In this document: piece after piece, positions 11,550-22,506 of the stretch
How positions within the stretch are numbered: the stretch's first letter is position 1
How the letters are laid out: each line of letters starts with the position of its first letter
Source: Acorus gramineus
Lineage: Eukaryota; Streptophyta; Magnoliopsida; Acorales; Acoraceae
Direction of reading: 5' to 3'
Assembly: GCA_030737835.1 (NCBI GenBank)
Contig: CM060849.1
Span: 16,644,334 to 16,708,333 of the forward strand
DNA length: 64,000 nt
The notes under the pieces: model-generated
Told to the model about the DNA's origin: nothing
The model's database searches: none
What the model saw: only the letters and a program-made list of their open reading frames with translations
Position numbers and translations under genes: made by a program

Positions 11550-11780
11550 TTACAGCCTCATATACTATAAAAGCATAGTATAAACTATGATATCATAACG
11601 TGTTAAGTTCTACCATAGAGTATGGTGTTAAAAAAAATTAATTTTTTCAAAATAAAAAAATATACTATTGTATCTCAATATATACTTCATTTCACGTAAC
11701 AATATGTAATTCAATAAAAAAATGTATGATTAAAAAAAAAATTTGATGTGAGCTACAAATACACTGCACAATGGGATGGA
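11550..11780. mobile_element. Short interspersed repeat, family B (reverse, degenerate)
   Basis: Read on the minus strand it follows the 9.0-kb and 63.3-kb copies (GAGATACAATAGTATATTTTT, then CATAGTATATGAGGCTG). Lies downstream of dehydrogenase copy 2. Confidence 0.45.
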
Positions 11781-12403
11781 CATATCATTTTCCATTAAAT
11801 GTTTAGAAGTATATGAATCACTAAGCCCGGTAACTGACAGTGCGGCCCACAATAAGCCCTCTTTGCTATTGGCCGTTAAAACACATGCTGTGTCTCCAAC
11901 TCTTCATTGTGTGTGCTCGTAATACCTTCCTTGAGAAAAATGTTATTTAACGAAAGTGTTCGGTCATTTTTATTTATCAAAATTCAGTTTATACATGTGA
12001 TCATTTTTTTAAATTATTAAACATCAAAATATATATATATATATATATATATTGTTTTATTTTGAATTGAATGAATTTAATTTTAATAATATTAAAAAAT
12101 ATTTAACGGGATGTACATGTTATTTACCGAAATATATGTTTACTGAATTTCATATATAGGATTATACTTTGATATGTAAAAAAAAAAAATTGGGCTTTCT
12201 TCAAATACCCTTTCTTAATCATCCCCCAATCCCTACAAAATGCTCCCCCAACCTGCCACTTTGCATGCTGAAGCCCAAAACGGAATTCCGTTGGAGATCT
12301 CCCACCATCCCGCCAAACTGGACGGCCAGGATCGTCCTGAATCCCGATTGATCCCCCAGATTTATCTGGTGAAAAGAAATATCTGGGTCCCACCACTCGC
12401 AGA

Positions 12404-12418
12404 CACGTGCCATGCATG
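12404..12418 (+). promoter_or_regulatory. G-box/ABRE (CACGTG) next to RY/Sph element (CATGCATG) upstream of the GH27 gene
   Basis: CACGTG at 12404-12409 and CATGCATG at 12411-12418 are separated by a single base, 125-140 nt before the ATG. Such ABRE-RY pairs are bound by bZIP and B3 (ABI3/FUS3-type) factors in seed-expressed genes. Function here is inferred from the motif only. Confidence 0.5.
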
Positions 12419-12542
12419 CCGATCTTCCAATAGTGCAAAACGACACGATAGGGGGGACACACAGTGGACCATCCCCTATTGTATGTATGCTACTGAGCAT
12501 TCCTCATTGTTTTTCATTTGGTTTTATTTATATTCACACGAA

Positions 12543-15500
12543 ATGAGAGGTTTTGTTCGGGCAGTCGGGTTCTTCTTGTCTCTCTTGATTTGCAGGTCAG
12601 TTATTATACTCTCTCTTTTCATTGATTTTTTTTTTTTCTGTTTAAGAATTGGGTGCACATCAGTTATTTGTTAGAAATTGTGGGTGTTGTTTAGAATGTT
12701 GAAAAACATTGATTTGAAGTGTTTCTTGTTTCTCACTTTCTTCCTGGTTGGTGATTGAATACTAAGTTTTGGTGTATTAAAGTGTGAACATTTTTTTGGA
12801 GTTGTTTTTTTTTTTTCAATTGCTATCTGGGTGTTGATTGTTGTTTCTATTTTGATGGGTGCATCAATTTATAGGTTTATGCTTATGGGTTTGTCATTTC
12901 TTCACAAGTTCACATCAACATTATTCACAAGTTCACATGAACATTATTAGAAACGTGTGATGTTGGAATAGGGGGAAAACAGGGGAAAAACACATTATAG
13001 TGATACGTAGTTCTTGTCTCATGTCATGTATTGTGTGCAAATTTGTGTTCCCAAAACTGGTTTTTTAGTGATTGTTGAAGTGAGGATGACAGGGAATTCT
13101 CCGAAGCTGCGGTACGTGGTGGAGGCCAAGCTTCCTCCCCACCAAGAGGCTGGAACTCGTATGATTCCTTCCTATGGACCATCTCTGAGACGACATTTCT
13201 ACGCAATGCGGAAATCGTCTCTAAGAAGCTACTCCCATATGGTTATGAGGTCAGACCTTAATTTGAGGATTCGTGGCCCGAGAGCTTTTCGTGTGTGTAA
13301 TTGATTCTCATTTTCTTCTTTGCCCTTTCTTGTAGTATGTCGTGGTGGATTATTTATGGTATAGGAGAAACATAACTGGTGCATACGAGAACTCGTATGG
13401 TTATGATGTGCTTGACGAGTGGGGAAGAGTGGTTCCGGACCCCGGGAGATGGCCTTCCTCGGTTGGAGGGAAAGGCTTTAAAGAAGTCGCAGACAAAGTC
13501 CATGCCATGGGTTTGAAGTTTGGGATCCACGTCATGAGAGGAATGAGCTTGCAGGCTTTTAATGGGAACACCCCGATTTTGGATGTCATCAAGGTTTGGT
13601 TTTGGCATTTGAGCTTGGATTTTGAGTTTTTTTTTATTTTGTAGCGCTTTCTTTGTGAGTAATGATTCTTCTTGTTAGGGGGGTGCCTATAAGGAGGACA
13701 ACCGACAGTGGGGGGCAAAAGACATAGGACTCATTGAGAAGAAATGTGGATGGATGGATAATGGTTTTATGAGTGTGAACACTGCCACGGGAGCTGGGAA
13801 AGCATTTCTGAGGTCATTGTATCAACAATATGCTGACTGGGGTGTTGATTTTGGTAATTGCGGTGCCATGAAACTGGTTATTTTCAAGTTTAATTATTGA
13901 TGTACCTGAAAGTTCTAGTCAAAATGTACCTTATTCTATTGCCTAATTTTTCTTTTAGTGAAGCACGACTGTATTTTTGGGGAAGATCTCAATATAGATG
14001 AAATAAGCTTCGTTTCCGAGGTACAGTTTTAACTGATAGAAAAACGAAGAAGATAATCTTGGTCTGAGTTCTTATGTTTAACCATCTGCAGACTTTGAAA
14101 GAATTAGATCGCCCTATACTGTATTCTCTCTCTCCTGGAAAATTTGCGACACCGGCCATGGCTCAGGATGTTAGTGGCATGGTCAACATGTATAGAATAA
14201 CTGCTGACGATTGGGACACATGGGCCGATGTGGAGTCTCATTTTGACATATCAAGGTAACACTTTGTTTTTCTCCACCATTTCCTAGGTTCCTAAGGCCC
14301 TGTTTGGTACCAATTTTTTAAAACAGGTTATGCGCTAATTAATTACTATTATGGAAAAGCTATTTTAAACCATTCATAAAAATTGTTATTTATTGACTTT
14401 TAAAACAAAAAAAAAAAAACAAAATTTGAAACAAAAAACCAAGGTTCAAAAATACTGTTTGGAACCGATTATCTAACTGCTTTTGCAAAAGCAAAATCCA
14501 ATTGACAATTGGTTCCAAATGGGGCTTAAAAAACAATTATCTGCTTTTTTGGGTTCGTCTTATGAACGGTTTCTGAATCACATAGTCGGTTTTGCCTAGG
14601 GACATGGCTGCTGCACGTTTAATAGGAGCGGAAGGGCTGCGAGGGAATTCATGGCCTGATCTAGACATGCTTCCACTGGGATGGCTTACTGAAGTAGGTA
14701 ATAAACATTGCATTGAAATGGGTTGTCTGCTGTTTAAAATCAATTTTAAATTCAATTGTTCATGAGTAGCAAGAAAGAATTGCGTAAGGAATCATTTTTG
14801 AATTACTGGATGTAGATCTTACTGAATAGACCCAAATTAGTTATACCATTATTTTGTATAATCTTGCTATTATTTTCCATGAATGTATGTACATCATCGA
14901 CAATACATAAAAAAAATTACAATATTGGATCTTGATTATTCCCTGTTTGGAGACATTACTTTGTGTATTGTAGTCTAATATTGCACAACATTGTAGCCCA
15001 GCTTTGGGCACTGTAGTCTACCATGATTTTTCTTCAGATTAACGCATTATATTGCATCAGTTATTTTTTTTGGTCCTGGTGACATGATTTAAATATAGAG
15101 CAGCAACATATTATTATTTTTTCATTATTTGTCTGCTTGTTTCATTGATGGCCTTTCAATTCAACAATACAAGAGGCAATACTTTAATCTGAAATCTTCT
15201 GCTCAAACTAGGTTCAAAACAAGGCCCAAACAGAAGATGTGGACTCACTCTTGACGAGCAGAGAACTCAAGTCCGTCGAAGTTTAGCAACTTAATTAAAA
15301 ATTTCTTCCGATACATAAATATTGTAATTCCCTAATTTCGTAAAATTTGTTATGCAGATGACTTTATGGTCTATGGCCAGATCTCCTCTCATGTTTGGAG
15401 GAGACCTGAGGCAACTTGATGGGACAACGTACAATCTCATCACACACCCTACCCTTTTGGAGATAAACTCCTTTAGCACAAATAACATGGAGGTCTGTTT

Positions 15501-17489
15501 CCAACTTCATCACATTATTGTAATTCACAATGATAAAAATGCTTGACTGTCATTGTAATTTTTTCAGTTTCCACATATCAATGTGAGGAAAGCTCATAGT
15601 GCGTTGATTCAGAGTTCTAGAAGCGCAAAGAACATATCTGCTGACATGGTTGGAGTGCTTGGTCTTACTAGTTGCATGGACTCCAAGGCGATAGGTTGGG
15701 TTGATGAAGCTGAAAAACAAGGTCTAGATAAGATATGCTGGAAACCTGACATGGAGAGCAGTGGTAACCGATCATTTTGTCTGCACAAAAGGAAACCCCT
15801 TTTGACATCGTAAGGAATCCATCGACTTCTCCATATAGTGATCAGCATTTTATTCTTTTTTTTTTCCGGATGATTTTTATTGTTTTTTTCTTAGCGATGA
15901 AGAGGTCAATTACTTGAAGCAAAATCATGGAAAGTTCCAATTATTAGCAGCAGAAAGAATGGACTTTTGCCTTGATTCTTCCATGCGCAGAAAAGTTACC
16001 GCAGTGGAGCAGACAAGCAATTCTTTCTCTGAGTGCAAATGGAATTCTAACCAGGTATTCTTCAATTGTTTCATTGTCTGGAATTCTAATAAGGCATTCT
16101 TCAGTTGTTTCATTTTTTAAAGCTTTTTTATCATGTAAAAATATGGAATCTCCTTCATTTTTTAAGAATATATGTTAATGACTTAGTGCTGATGTTGTAT
16201 TATGATGCAATAAAAACTTTAGAAAACCATAGATTCTGACAAGAAAAATGATTATTGATTGGAATTCTAATAAGGCATTCTTCAGTTGTTTCATTTTTTA
16301 AAGCTTTTTTTATCATGTATAAATATGGACATCTCCTTCCTTTTTCAAGAATATATGTTAATGACTCAGTGATATGCCGATGTTGTATTTACTTAAAAGT
16401 ATGAAATTCTTGGCCAGCAAATGAACACAGAAATATGAGTGGCTGATGTATTTGTAGGACTGCCCACCTGGTAAATGTGCAAGATTCAAACCTTGTAGAA
16501 TATATACAAAGAGTGGTGTATATGAATAATATAAATATTGTGTGTGTTACAAATAATTTAAAATTATGAGGTGATGCAAGACTAATTATAGAAATAATGT
16601 TCAAACATTCCTTCTACTATATCTGAATCTTTTTGTGTTCTTCCCTGCTGCACTTGGCACATGTGTAGTTCAATAAAATTTACATCACTGCACTTTTTGG
16701 GGTGAAAAAATTATTTGATCCTGTCTAAATTTCACTTCTTCGCATTTAACATATTGTCAATAATTAGTTCTAATCTGCTCAGCAGTTGTGGGAGTTGAGC
16801 CATAATGGAACTCTTGTGAGCAGCTATTCTGGACTTTGTGCAAAAATGAATTTAGTAACAGGTACTAAACGAGAACATGATATTTCTTACTTTTATATGC
16901 AATTTCGCAAAACAAGTCATGTCACGTAATATGTGAACCTTGCTTGTGTAGCAGACACTGGTGAAGGTGGGGCTCGTGCTTGGATTGCAAATGGAAGAAG
17001 AGGTCAGCCCTTGATCCTTACCTTCTTATATCAGGGATGAGGTCTATTTATTGTTGGATCTCATTAGTTCCCATCAGTCCCAAATGAGGGACAGACACAC
17101 GTCGCTTCACATGTTTAACATGTGAGTTATGTGGCATGTGTCAGTCCCACATTGGAAACTGAGGGTCCAGCTATAACTGGATCACATCTCCTTATAAGTT
17201 ATATTCACAAAGATTATCATGAGATGTTCATCTTTGCCTCCTCGATCTTGCAGGAGAGATATATCTGTCATTTTTCAACCTAAATCCATCGAAAACAGTA
17301 ATTTCTGCGGAGATAAACCATCTGGCTAAAGCTCTCAACGATCCTAATTTAAGACAAGGTGGTACATGCAGATGCACTGAAGTTTGGAGTGGGACGAACT
17401 TTGGTGTCGTGAAACAGACATTGTCAATTGCAGTCCAGGGCCATGGTTGTGCATTATTTGTACTCCACTGCAAGTCTGCAACTAGTTAA
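12543..17489 (+). CDS. APSE: GH27 beta-L-arabinopyranosidase / alpha-galactosidase (melibiase family)
   Basis: Glycoside hydrolase family 27 enzyme most like Arabidopsis At3g26380, which releases beta-L-arabinopyranose and weakly alpha-galactose from wall glycans and arabinogalactan proteins. Exons: 12543-12595, 13081-13249, 13336-13593, 13679-13853, 13959-14020, 14092-14255, 14600-14697, 15212-15270, 15358-15492, 15568-15809, 15895-16054, 16786-16861, 16952-17002, 17254-17489; total 645 aa, almost the length of the Arabidopsis protein. Exon 1 encodes a signal peptide (MRGFVRAVGFFLSLLIC), so it is probably secreted to the apoplast or vacuole. Core motifs are PPRGWNSYDSF, YVVVDYLWYR, the nucleophile in VKHDC (Asp222), YRITADDWDTW (R-x3-D acid/base, about Asp278), SWPDLDMLPLGWL and the C-terminal GHGCALFVLHC. 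Exons 12 and 13 both begin at tandem NAG acceptors. The exon 8 donor (CAA/GTCCGT) is weak but needed for frame. Confident of family; the substrate is inferred from orthology. Confidence 0.93.
14296..14526. mobile_element. MITE with TAA target duplication, intron 6 of the GH27 gene
   Basis: Left end GGCCCTGTTTGGTACCAATT; right end AATTGGTTCCAAATGGGGCT; TAA on both sides (14293-14295, 14527-14529). 231 bp, non-coding. Confidence 0.7.
16039..16390 (+). repeat. Three partial direct repeats beginning at the exon 11 donor of the GH27 gene
   Basis: The end of exon 11 with its donor (TGGAATTCTAACCAGGTATT) is followed by near-copies starting TGGAATTCTAATAAGGCATT at about 16079 and 16259. The latter two share over 100 nt downstream. 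The intron therefore appears partly built from duplicated exon/intron boundary sequence. Confidence 0.7.
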
Positions 17490-17570
17490 TTGAAAGTCTG
17501 ATTCTTATTTTGAGTTTTTGATGTTCATTGCAATATGTTGTACATTGAAGAATTTTTAACTGGAGCTAAA

Positions 17571-19053
17571 AAATAAGATGGGCAAGTTTAGAGCCCGTAT
17601 ATTGTTAGAAGAGTCAGTGATGTGTGATTCTGGATTTTAGTGAATGAGCTTGGAAAGGTTTTCAACAGAAGTTCTATTCATTTTTTATTTTCACTCTTTT
17701 CCTTTGAACCCAGTGCAGTCTATGGTTTCGTTGAGACTTGAGATCAAGATCGGTGGGTAGCAAGTCCAAGCTAAGCTGAATTCAAGGTAATCTGAGTCAT
17801 TAAATTTGGTCAATTTTCACATTAATCTATCGTGTTGGTTTTACGTAATACTCCAGTCAATTGTTCATAATGCAAGAAAATCCCATTTTGGGTGTTGTTT
17901 TGAAGGAAAATGTTATGCTCAGTTTTTTTTTTCCAGTAACTTTTGCAAATTGCACACATTTGGATTTTTTTTTAAAGTACATACTTGATGATATATATGC
18001 TCGTATGAGTTGAATACATATATTTTTATATTTTTAATTATAGAGCATATAATAATGACATAGTGGGGTATATATTACGTAAGTTTGTTTCATATGCTAC
18101 CCTCATGAAGTTCTATTCATTTTTTATTTTCACTCTTTTCCTTTGAAACCAGTGCAGTCTATGGTTTCATTGAGACTTGAGATCAAGATCGGTGGGTAGC
18201 AAGTCCAAGCTAAGCTGAATTCAAGGTAATCTGAGTCATTAAATTTGATCAAGATCGGTGGGTAGCAAGTCCAAGCTAAGCTGAATTCAAGGTAATCTGA
18301 GTCATTAAATTTGGTCAATTTTCACATTAATCTATTGTGTTGGTTTTACGTAATACTCCAGTCAATTGTTCATAATGCGAGAAAATCCCATTTTGGGTGT
18401 TGTTTTGAAGGAAAATGTTAGGCTCAGTTTTTTTTTTCCAGTAACTTTTGCAAGTTGCACACATTTGGATTTTTTTTAAAGTACATACTTGATGAAGTAT
18501 ATGCTCGTATGAGTATAAATAAGATGGGCAAGTTTAGAGCCCGTATATTGTTAGAAGAGTCAGTGATGTGTGATTCTGGATTTTAGTGAATGAGCTTGGA
18601 AAGGTTTTCAACAGAAGTTCTATTCATTTTTTATTTTCACTCTTTTCCTTTGAACCCAGTGCAGTCTACGGTTTCATTGAGACTTGAGATCAAGATCGGT
18701 GGGTAGCAAGTCCAAGCTAAGCTGAATTCAAGGTAATCTGAGTCATTAAATTTGGTCAATTTTCACATTAATCTATTGTGTTGGTTTTACGTAATACTCC
18801 AGTCAATTGTTCATAATGCAAGAAAATCCCATTTTGGGTGTTGTTTTGAAGGAAAATGTTATGCTCAGTTTTTTTTTTCCAGTAACTTTTGCAAGTTGCA
18901 CACATTTGGATTTTTTTTAAAGTACATACTTGATGAAGTATATGCTCGTATGAGTTGAATACATATATTTTTATATTTTTAATTATAGAGCATATAATAA
19001 TGACATAGTGGGGTATATATTACGTAAGTTTGTTTCATATGCTACCCTCATGA
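17571..19053 (+). repeat. Triplicated 3' flank of the GH27 gene
   Basis: Unit 1 (17571-18108) and unit 3 (18518-19053) are nearly identical, about 537 bp each, running from AAATAAGATGGGCAAGTTTA to GCTACCCTCATGA. Unit 2 (18107-18517) lacks both ends and contains an internal tandem duplication of about 66 bp around GATCAAGATCGGTGGGTAGC (18181 and 18248). No convincing coding sequence. Confidence 0.85.
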
Positions 19054-21158
19054 TGTGGTGTCGGGGAAAGTGCTAGAAATTTATTTTAGTGTATTAACGC
19101 CCTATTTTTAAATTTGTTTTAGATTGGTAGTTGGAATCTTTTTTCTCGTTTTTTTTTTCTTCTGAATTCCTTAATGTCCCAGGTATGATAATTTTGAAGC
19201 TGGAGTGTGGCATGTAAAGTTGTCTTGATATGTTACATTTAAATATCAGGTTCATATTGTCATGTATACCACTCAAAATGAATGATGTTTGTTGGTTCAT
19301 CTGGAATTGAACATATGAACCAGTAGCTTTTAAGGCTTTAGCTATTAGTATGAATATTGATGCATTATTTTTAAAGTTCAGAGTTTAGCCAGTGTATATC
19401 TTTCTCTCGTATGACGTTATTATAGCAGTCTCGAGCCTTCTAGACATTCATGGAAATGAATAGATTTATTTTTGTGGTGTGTTTATGTACAAGCTTAATT
19501 GGAAAACAAGGAAAAATGAAAGTATTTGGGTCAAAAAAAATTTGATGGATATGAACTCATTTTTTGTGTTTGTTTGTGGTAGAAATTGTTTGAAAATAAA
19601 AACTTTTATTCATGCGATGGAAAGTGACAGAAATATAAAACATTCTTTCACTTCCCTTGCCTTTTCTTTTGTGACGCAAGAATTATTTTTCCTTCTAATA
19701 AGACTCAAGGGAAAATTTTATTTTATGACATAAACACCAGCTTCTTAAGTGGTAAGGGAAAAATTGGCATGTCATGCTTTCACTATGTTACCTTTGTATT
19801 TAGAGAAATTTGAAGCTGATGTGATGTAGCAACAACTTCATCTAACAGAGAACCAGTGAAGGCAAGAATTCTGTAGACGCTATTCCCTTTTTCATTTACA
19901 TGTCCTCTTCTATAGAATTCAGTATTTAAGGGTAAAAGTTGATTGACTTTGACAGGTTGGGGGTATAAGAAATGTTTCTTTGACAATTCTTTGCTTGATG
20001 AAGAGGTGGTTGACAATCAGAGATAAGTATGTCATCATCCTCTGCTTTTCTAAAATAGCTTTGACATGTTTCTTTGAAACCCCTTTTTAATATAGTTTTA
20101 AAAGCCATTGTAGTATAAAAAAATCATAGACCTGGACATTTTAGAAATGCTGAGTTTTGACAATTGAAATTGAGGGTGTGGTATTAGGATTAAAAGAAAA
20201 TGCTTTCTTATGAAAAATGCTTTGTGTGTCAAACTAGTTTAGTAGATTGGTAAAGGTATCCTTTGGTATCAAGGGACTAAAGTGATGTTAATAGACAACT
20301 TACATGTATGATAAAATGCACGTATAAATATTCATAAAAAATGACCGTAAACACAATGAATAGCAAGTACTTAACACAAAAAGGAGTTTAGAGATCATTC
20401 GTTGGAGGGGCCCCATGGCGCAACAAATTAAAAATATTATTTTTTGTACCTTCATTTGTTTCGTAAATAATACATAAGAGGTGAACAAGGAAACAATTAT
20501 TTCATTTCTCAGAACGAAAGTATTTAATATATATACTATATTAGTTATGTTTTGATGAATTAAAATAAATTCTAACTATTATACATTGGGAGACAAATAA
20601 GTTTAAGTTCCTCCTACTCATCCAAGCAAACCAATAACTATATTCTAATTTAACAAACATAAAAGATAAACAATTATCAAATAACAATCAAATAGAAAAT
20701 TGTGTGATTTATATTTGGATAAACTACTCATAAATTAAATATCGCTATGAACTCATTAAAAGAAAGAGACGATTTTGTAACACTAATATAATGAAATAAA
20801 AATTCTACTCAAATCAATAAATAAAAAAACATGATAACTCATTCTTACGATACCAAAAAATAATAGGATGACATATCATATTTGAATTATTTTAAAATGT
20901 GATTAATTAAAAATTTATTATTATCATTATTTTGTTACATATCCAAACTCAAAAGAAAATTATCTTCTGCCCCCCACTGGCATAGCGTAGGGGTGACTAG
21001 TGAGTGACACCCCCCATTTTGATGGGGATTGGGGTTTTGACTCCCGCTTCCAGCAGAAAATAAAAAAGAGAGTGAAAACAACATTTGGGTTAAAATGTAA
21101 TGGTGGATTTGTCCACTTGAAATTTGTAATTGTCAATCGGATAGATATTTTGTAAGCT
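19054..21158. other. Intergenic, AT-rich, no gene seen
   Basis: Short open frames only, none with family features. Nothing recognisable apart from low-complexity AT stretches. Confidence 0.55.
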
Positions 21159-21276
21159 TGTCAATCGGACGGATACGAATCGGATATGCTAATATCTATA
21201 TTTTAATTTTTAGATTTGGATATGGATATTAATTTTTGGATTCCTTCGGATATGGATATTTTTTGAATAATTGACA
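21159..21276. mobile_element. Short MITE with TGTCAAT/ATTGACA ends
   Basis: Starts TGTCAATCGGACGGATACGA and ends TTTTTGAATAATTGACA. It contains GGATATGGATATT repeats. It is a compact, reverse-oriented relative of the element at 40323-40812. An extra TGTCAATCGG lies just upstream at 21131. Confidence 0.6.
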
Positions 21277-21820
21277 TGTTTGAATATTGACATTAATTTA
21301 GATAATCATGTGATATTTTAAAGATATGTCAATATTAAAATTGAGATTTTTAAGGCTTATGCTCTTTTTAAAATATTATACATTGAAATTTAATAGTATA
21401 ATAATATATTATCATTGTGTTTAATAATAAAAGATAACAATATGAGTAATATATAATTCAAATATATATATATTTTTCATTTTTTAGATACAAATTTAAT
21501 TTTTTTTTTTAATAATTGATAGACTTATCTACGGGCGGCTGTGGTTTGTAATCGTCCTAAATGCCTGTGTACAAAAAAAAAAAAAAAAAATTACCTTCAG
21601 CTCTTGTTTGCTCCATGTCATCCTGTGTAACCAGCTTAACTAAACTGTTATGCCATAGTATCAGACCAACCAAATACACCAAAAAATAAAAAACTTGAAA
21701 ATAAAATCTCATCATCACCGTATGATTATCAGCGAAAACCCAACCAATCAACGCTTGCAGATCTCCTCCTCGTATATCCTACATGTTAAAAAAATATAAA
21801 CAATAAAAATTCCAATCCAA

Positions 21821-22158
21821 ACCGTCCAATCAAATCATACCGTCTTTAGATTGCTTTCACCCCCCCAACCTCACTCGGAGATCCAACGGATCATATCTCT
21901 TTTCGTAATAATTCCAACGGCTGTCATCATCCCCCACCGCCTCTCCCAAAGCAGGTGCAGATAACAAAACCCCAGCAATCGGACGGCTAATAATTCAAGT
22001 CTCGTAAATCCAACGGTCCATCAATTTCTCCAAGTCGCTAAAGCGTCGAAGGCACAACCAAATCAGTTTCGTTTTTTCAACCTCCTTCATTACTGTCACT
22101 GTTCACCTCCAACCCAAAACCGTCAGATCTAAACACATCACCATCACAAACCGTCCGA
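21821..22158. promoter_or_regulatory. Cluster of AACGG/CCGTT motifs (MSA/Myb-like) in the UPL promoter
   Basis: CCAACGG or its complement CCGTC/CCGTT-like variants recur at about 21821, 21883, 21913, 21979, 22009, 22117 and 22149. The copies at 21913 and 22009 fit the MSA consensus YCYAACGGYY, the site of three-repeat MYB factors, closely. The other copies are degenerate (ACCGTCC, TCGGACGG). The cluster lies 75-400 nt before the TATA box. Function is inferred from motif only. Confidence 0.4.
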
Positions 22159-22225
22159 TACAAAATTTATCGTCACCGGGTGGTGGTGATCATAACCTAG
22201 CCCATGCTCGCACTTTCACTCGGCC

Positions 22226-22235
22226 CTATATATAT
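22226..22235 (+). promoter_or_regulatory. TATA box of the UPL gene
   Basis: CTATATATAT preceded by GGCC, about 280 nt upstream of the ATG. Transcription would start near 22260, leaving a 5' UTR that probably contains a small intron (22393-22490). Confidence 0.5.
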
Positions 22236-22392
22236 GACTCAAGCATCAGTACTTCTTTAATTCTGAAAAAGATTTCTTCAAAAAAGAAAAAAAAAAAATC
22301 CAACTTTTTTAGGGTTCCTTGGTCACCAAGAAAATATTGGTCTGGGGTTTCAATTTCGATGTGTTTGAGTAGTCGGAGCTTTTCTCGATCAG

Positions 22393-22490
22393 GTTGGATT
22401 TTGTTTTGTATTTTTTTGGTTGATCTTTCATTCTGTTTAGGGTTTACTATGGTTTTTATTTGAATTGGATGTTTCTTTTTTCTTCTATAG
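22393..22490 (+). other. Probable 5'-UTR intron of the UPL gene
   Basis: A GT donor after GATCAG at 22392 and a pyrimidine-rich tract ending CTATAG at 22490 bracket a T-rich 98-nt segment ending 16 nt before the ATG. The donor (GTTGGA) is weak, so this is tentative. Confidence 0.4.
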
Positions 22491-22506
22491 ATTGTGAGAG
22501 CTGTTG

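Noticed and set aside
12124-12500. Overlapping minus-strand frames of about 100 codons upstream of the GH27 gene
   Set aside because: They overlap its promoter, have no family features and show no splice support.
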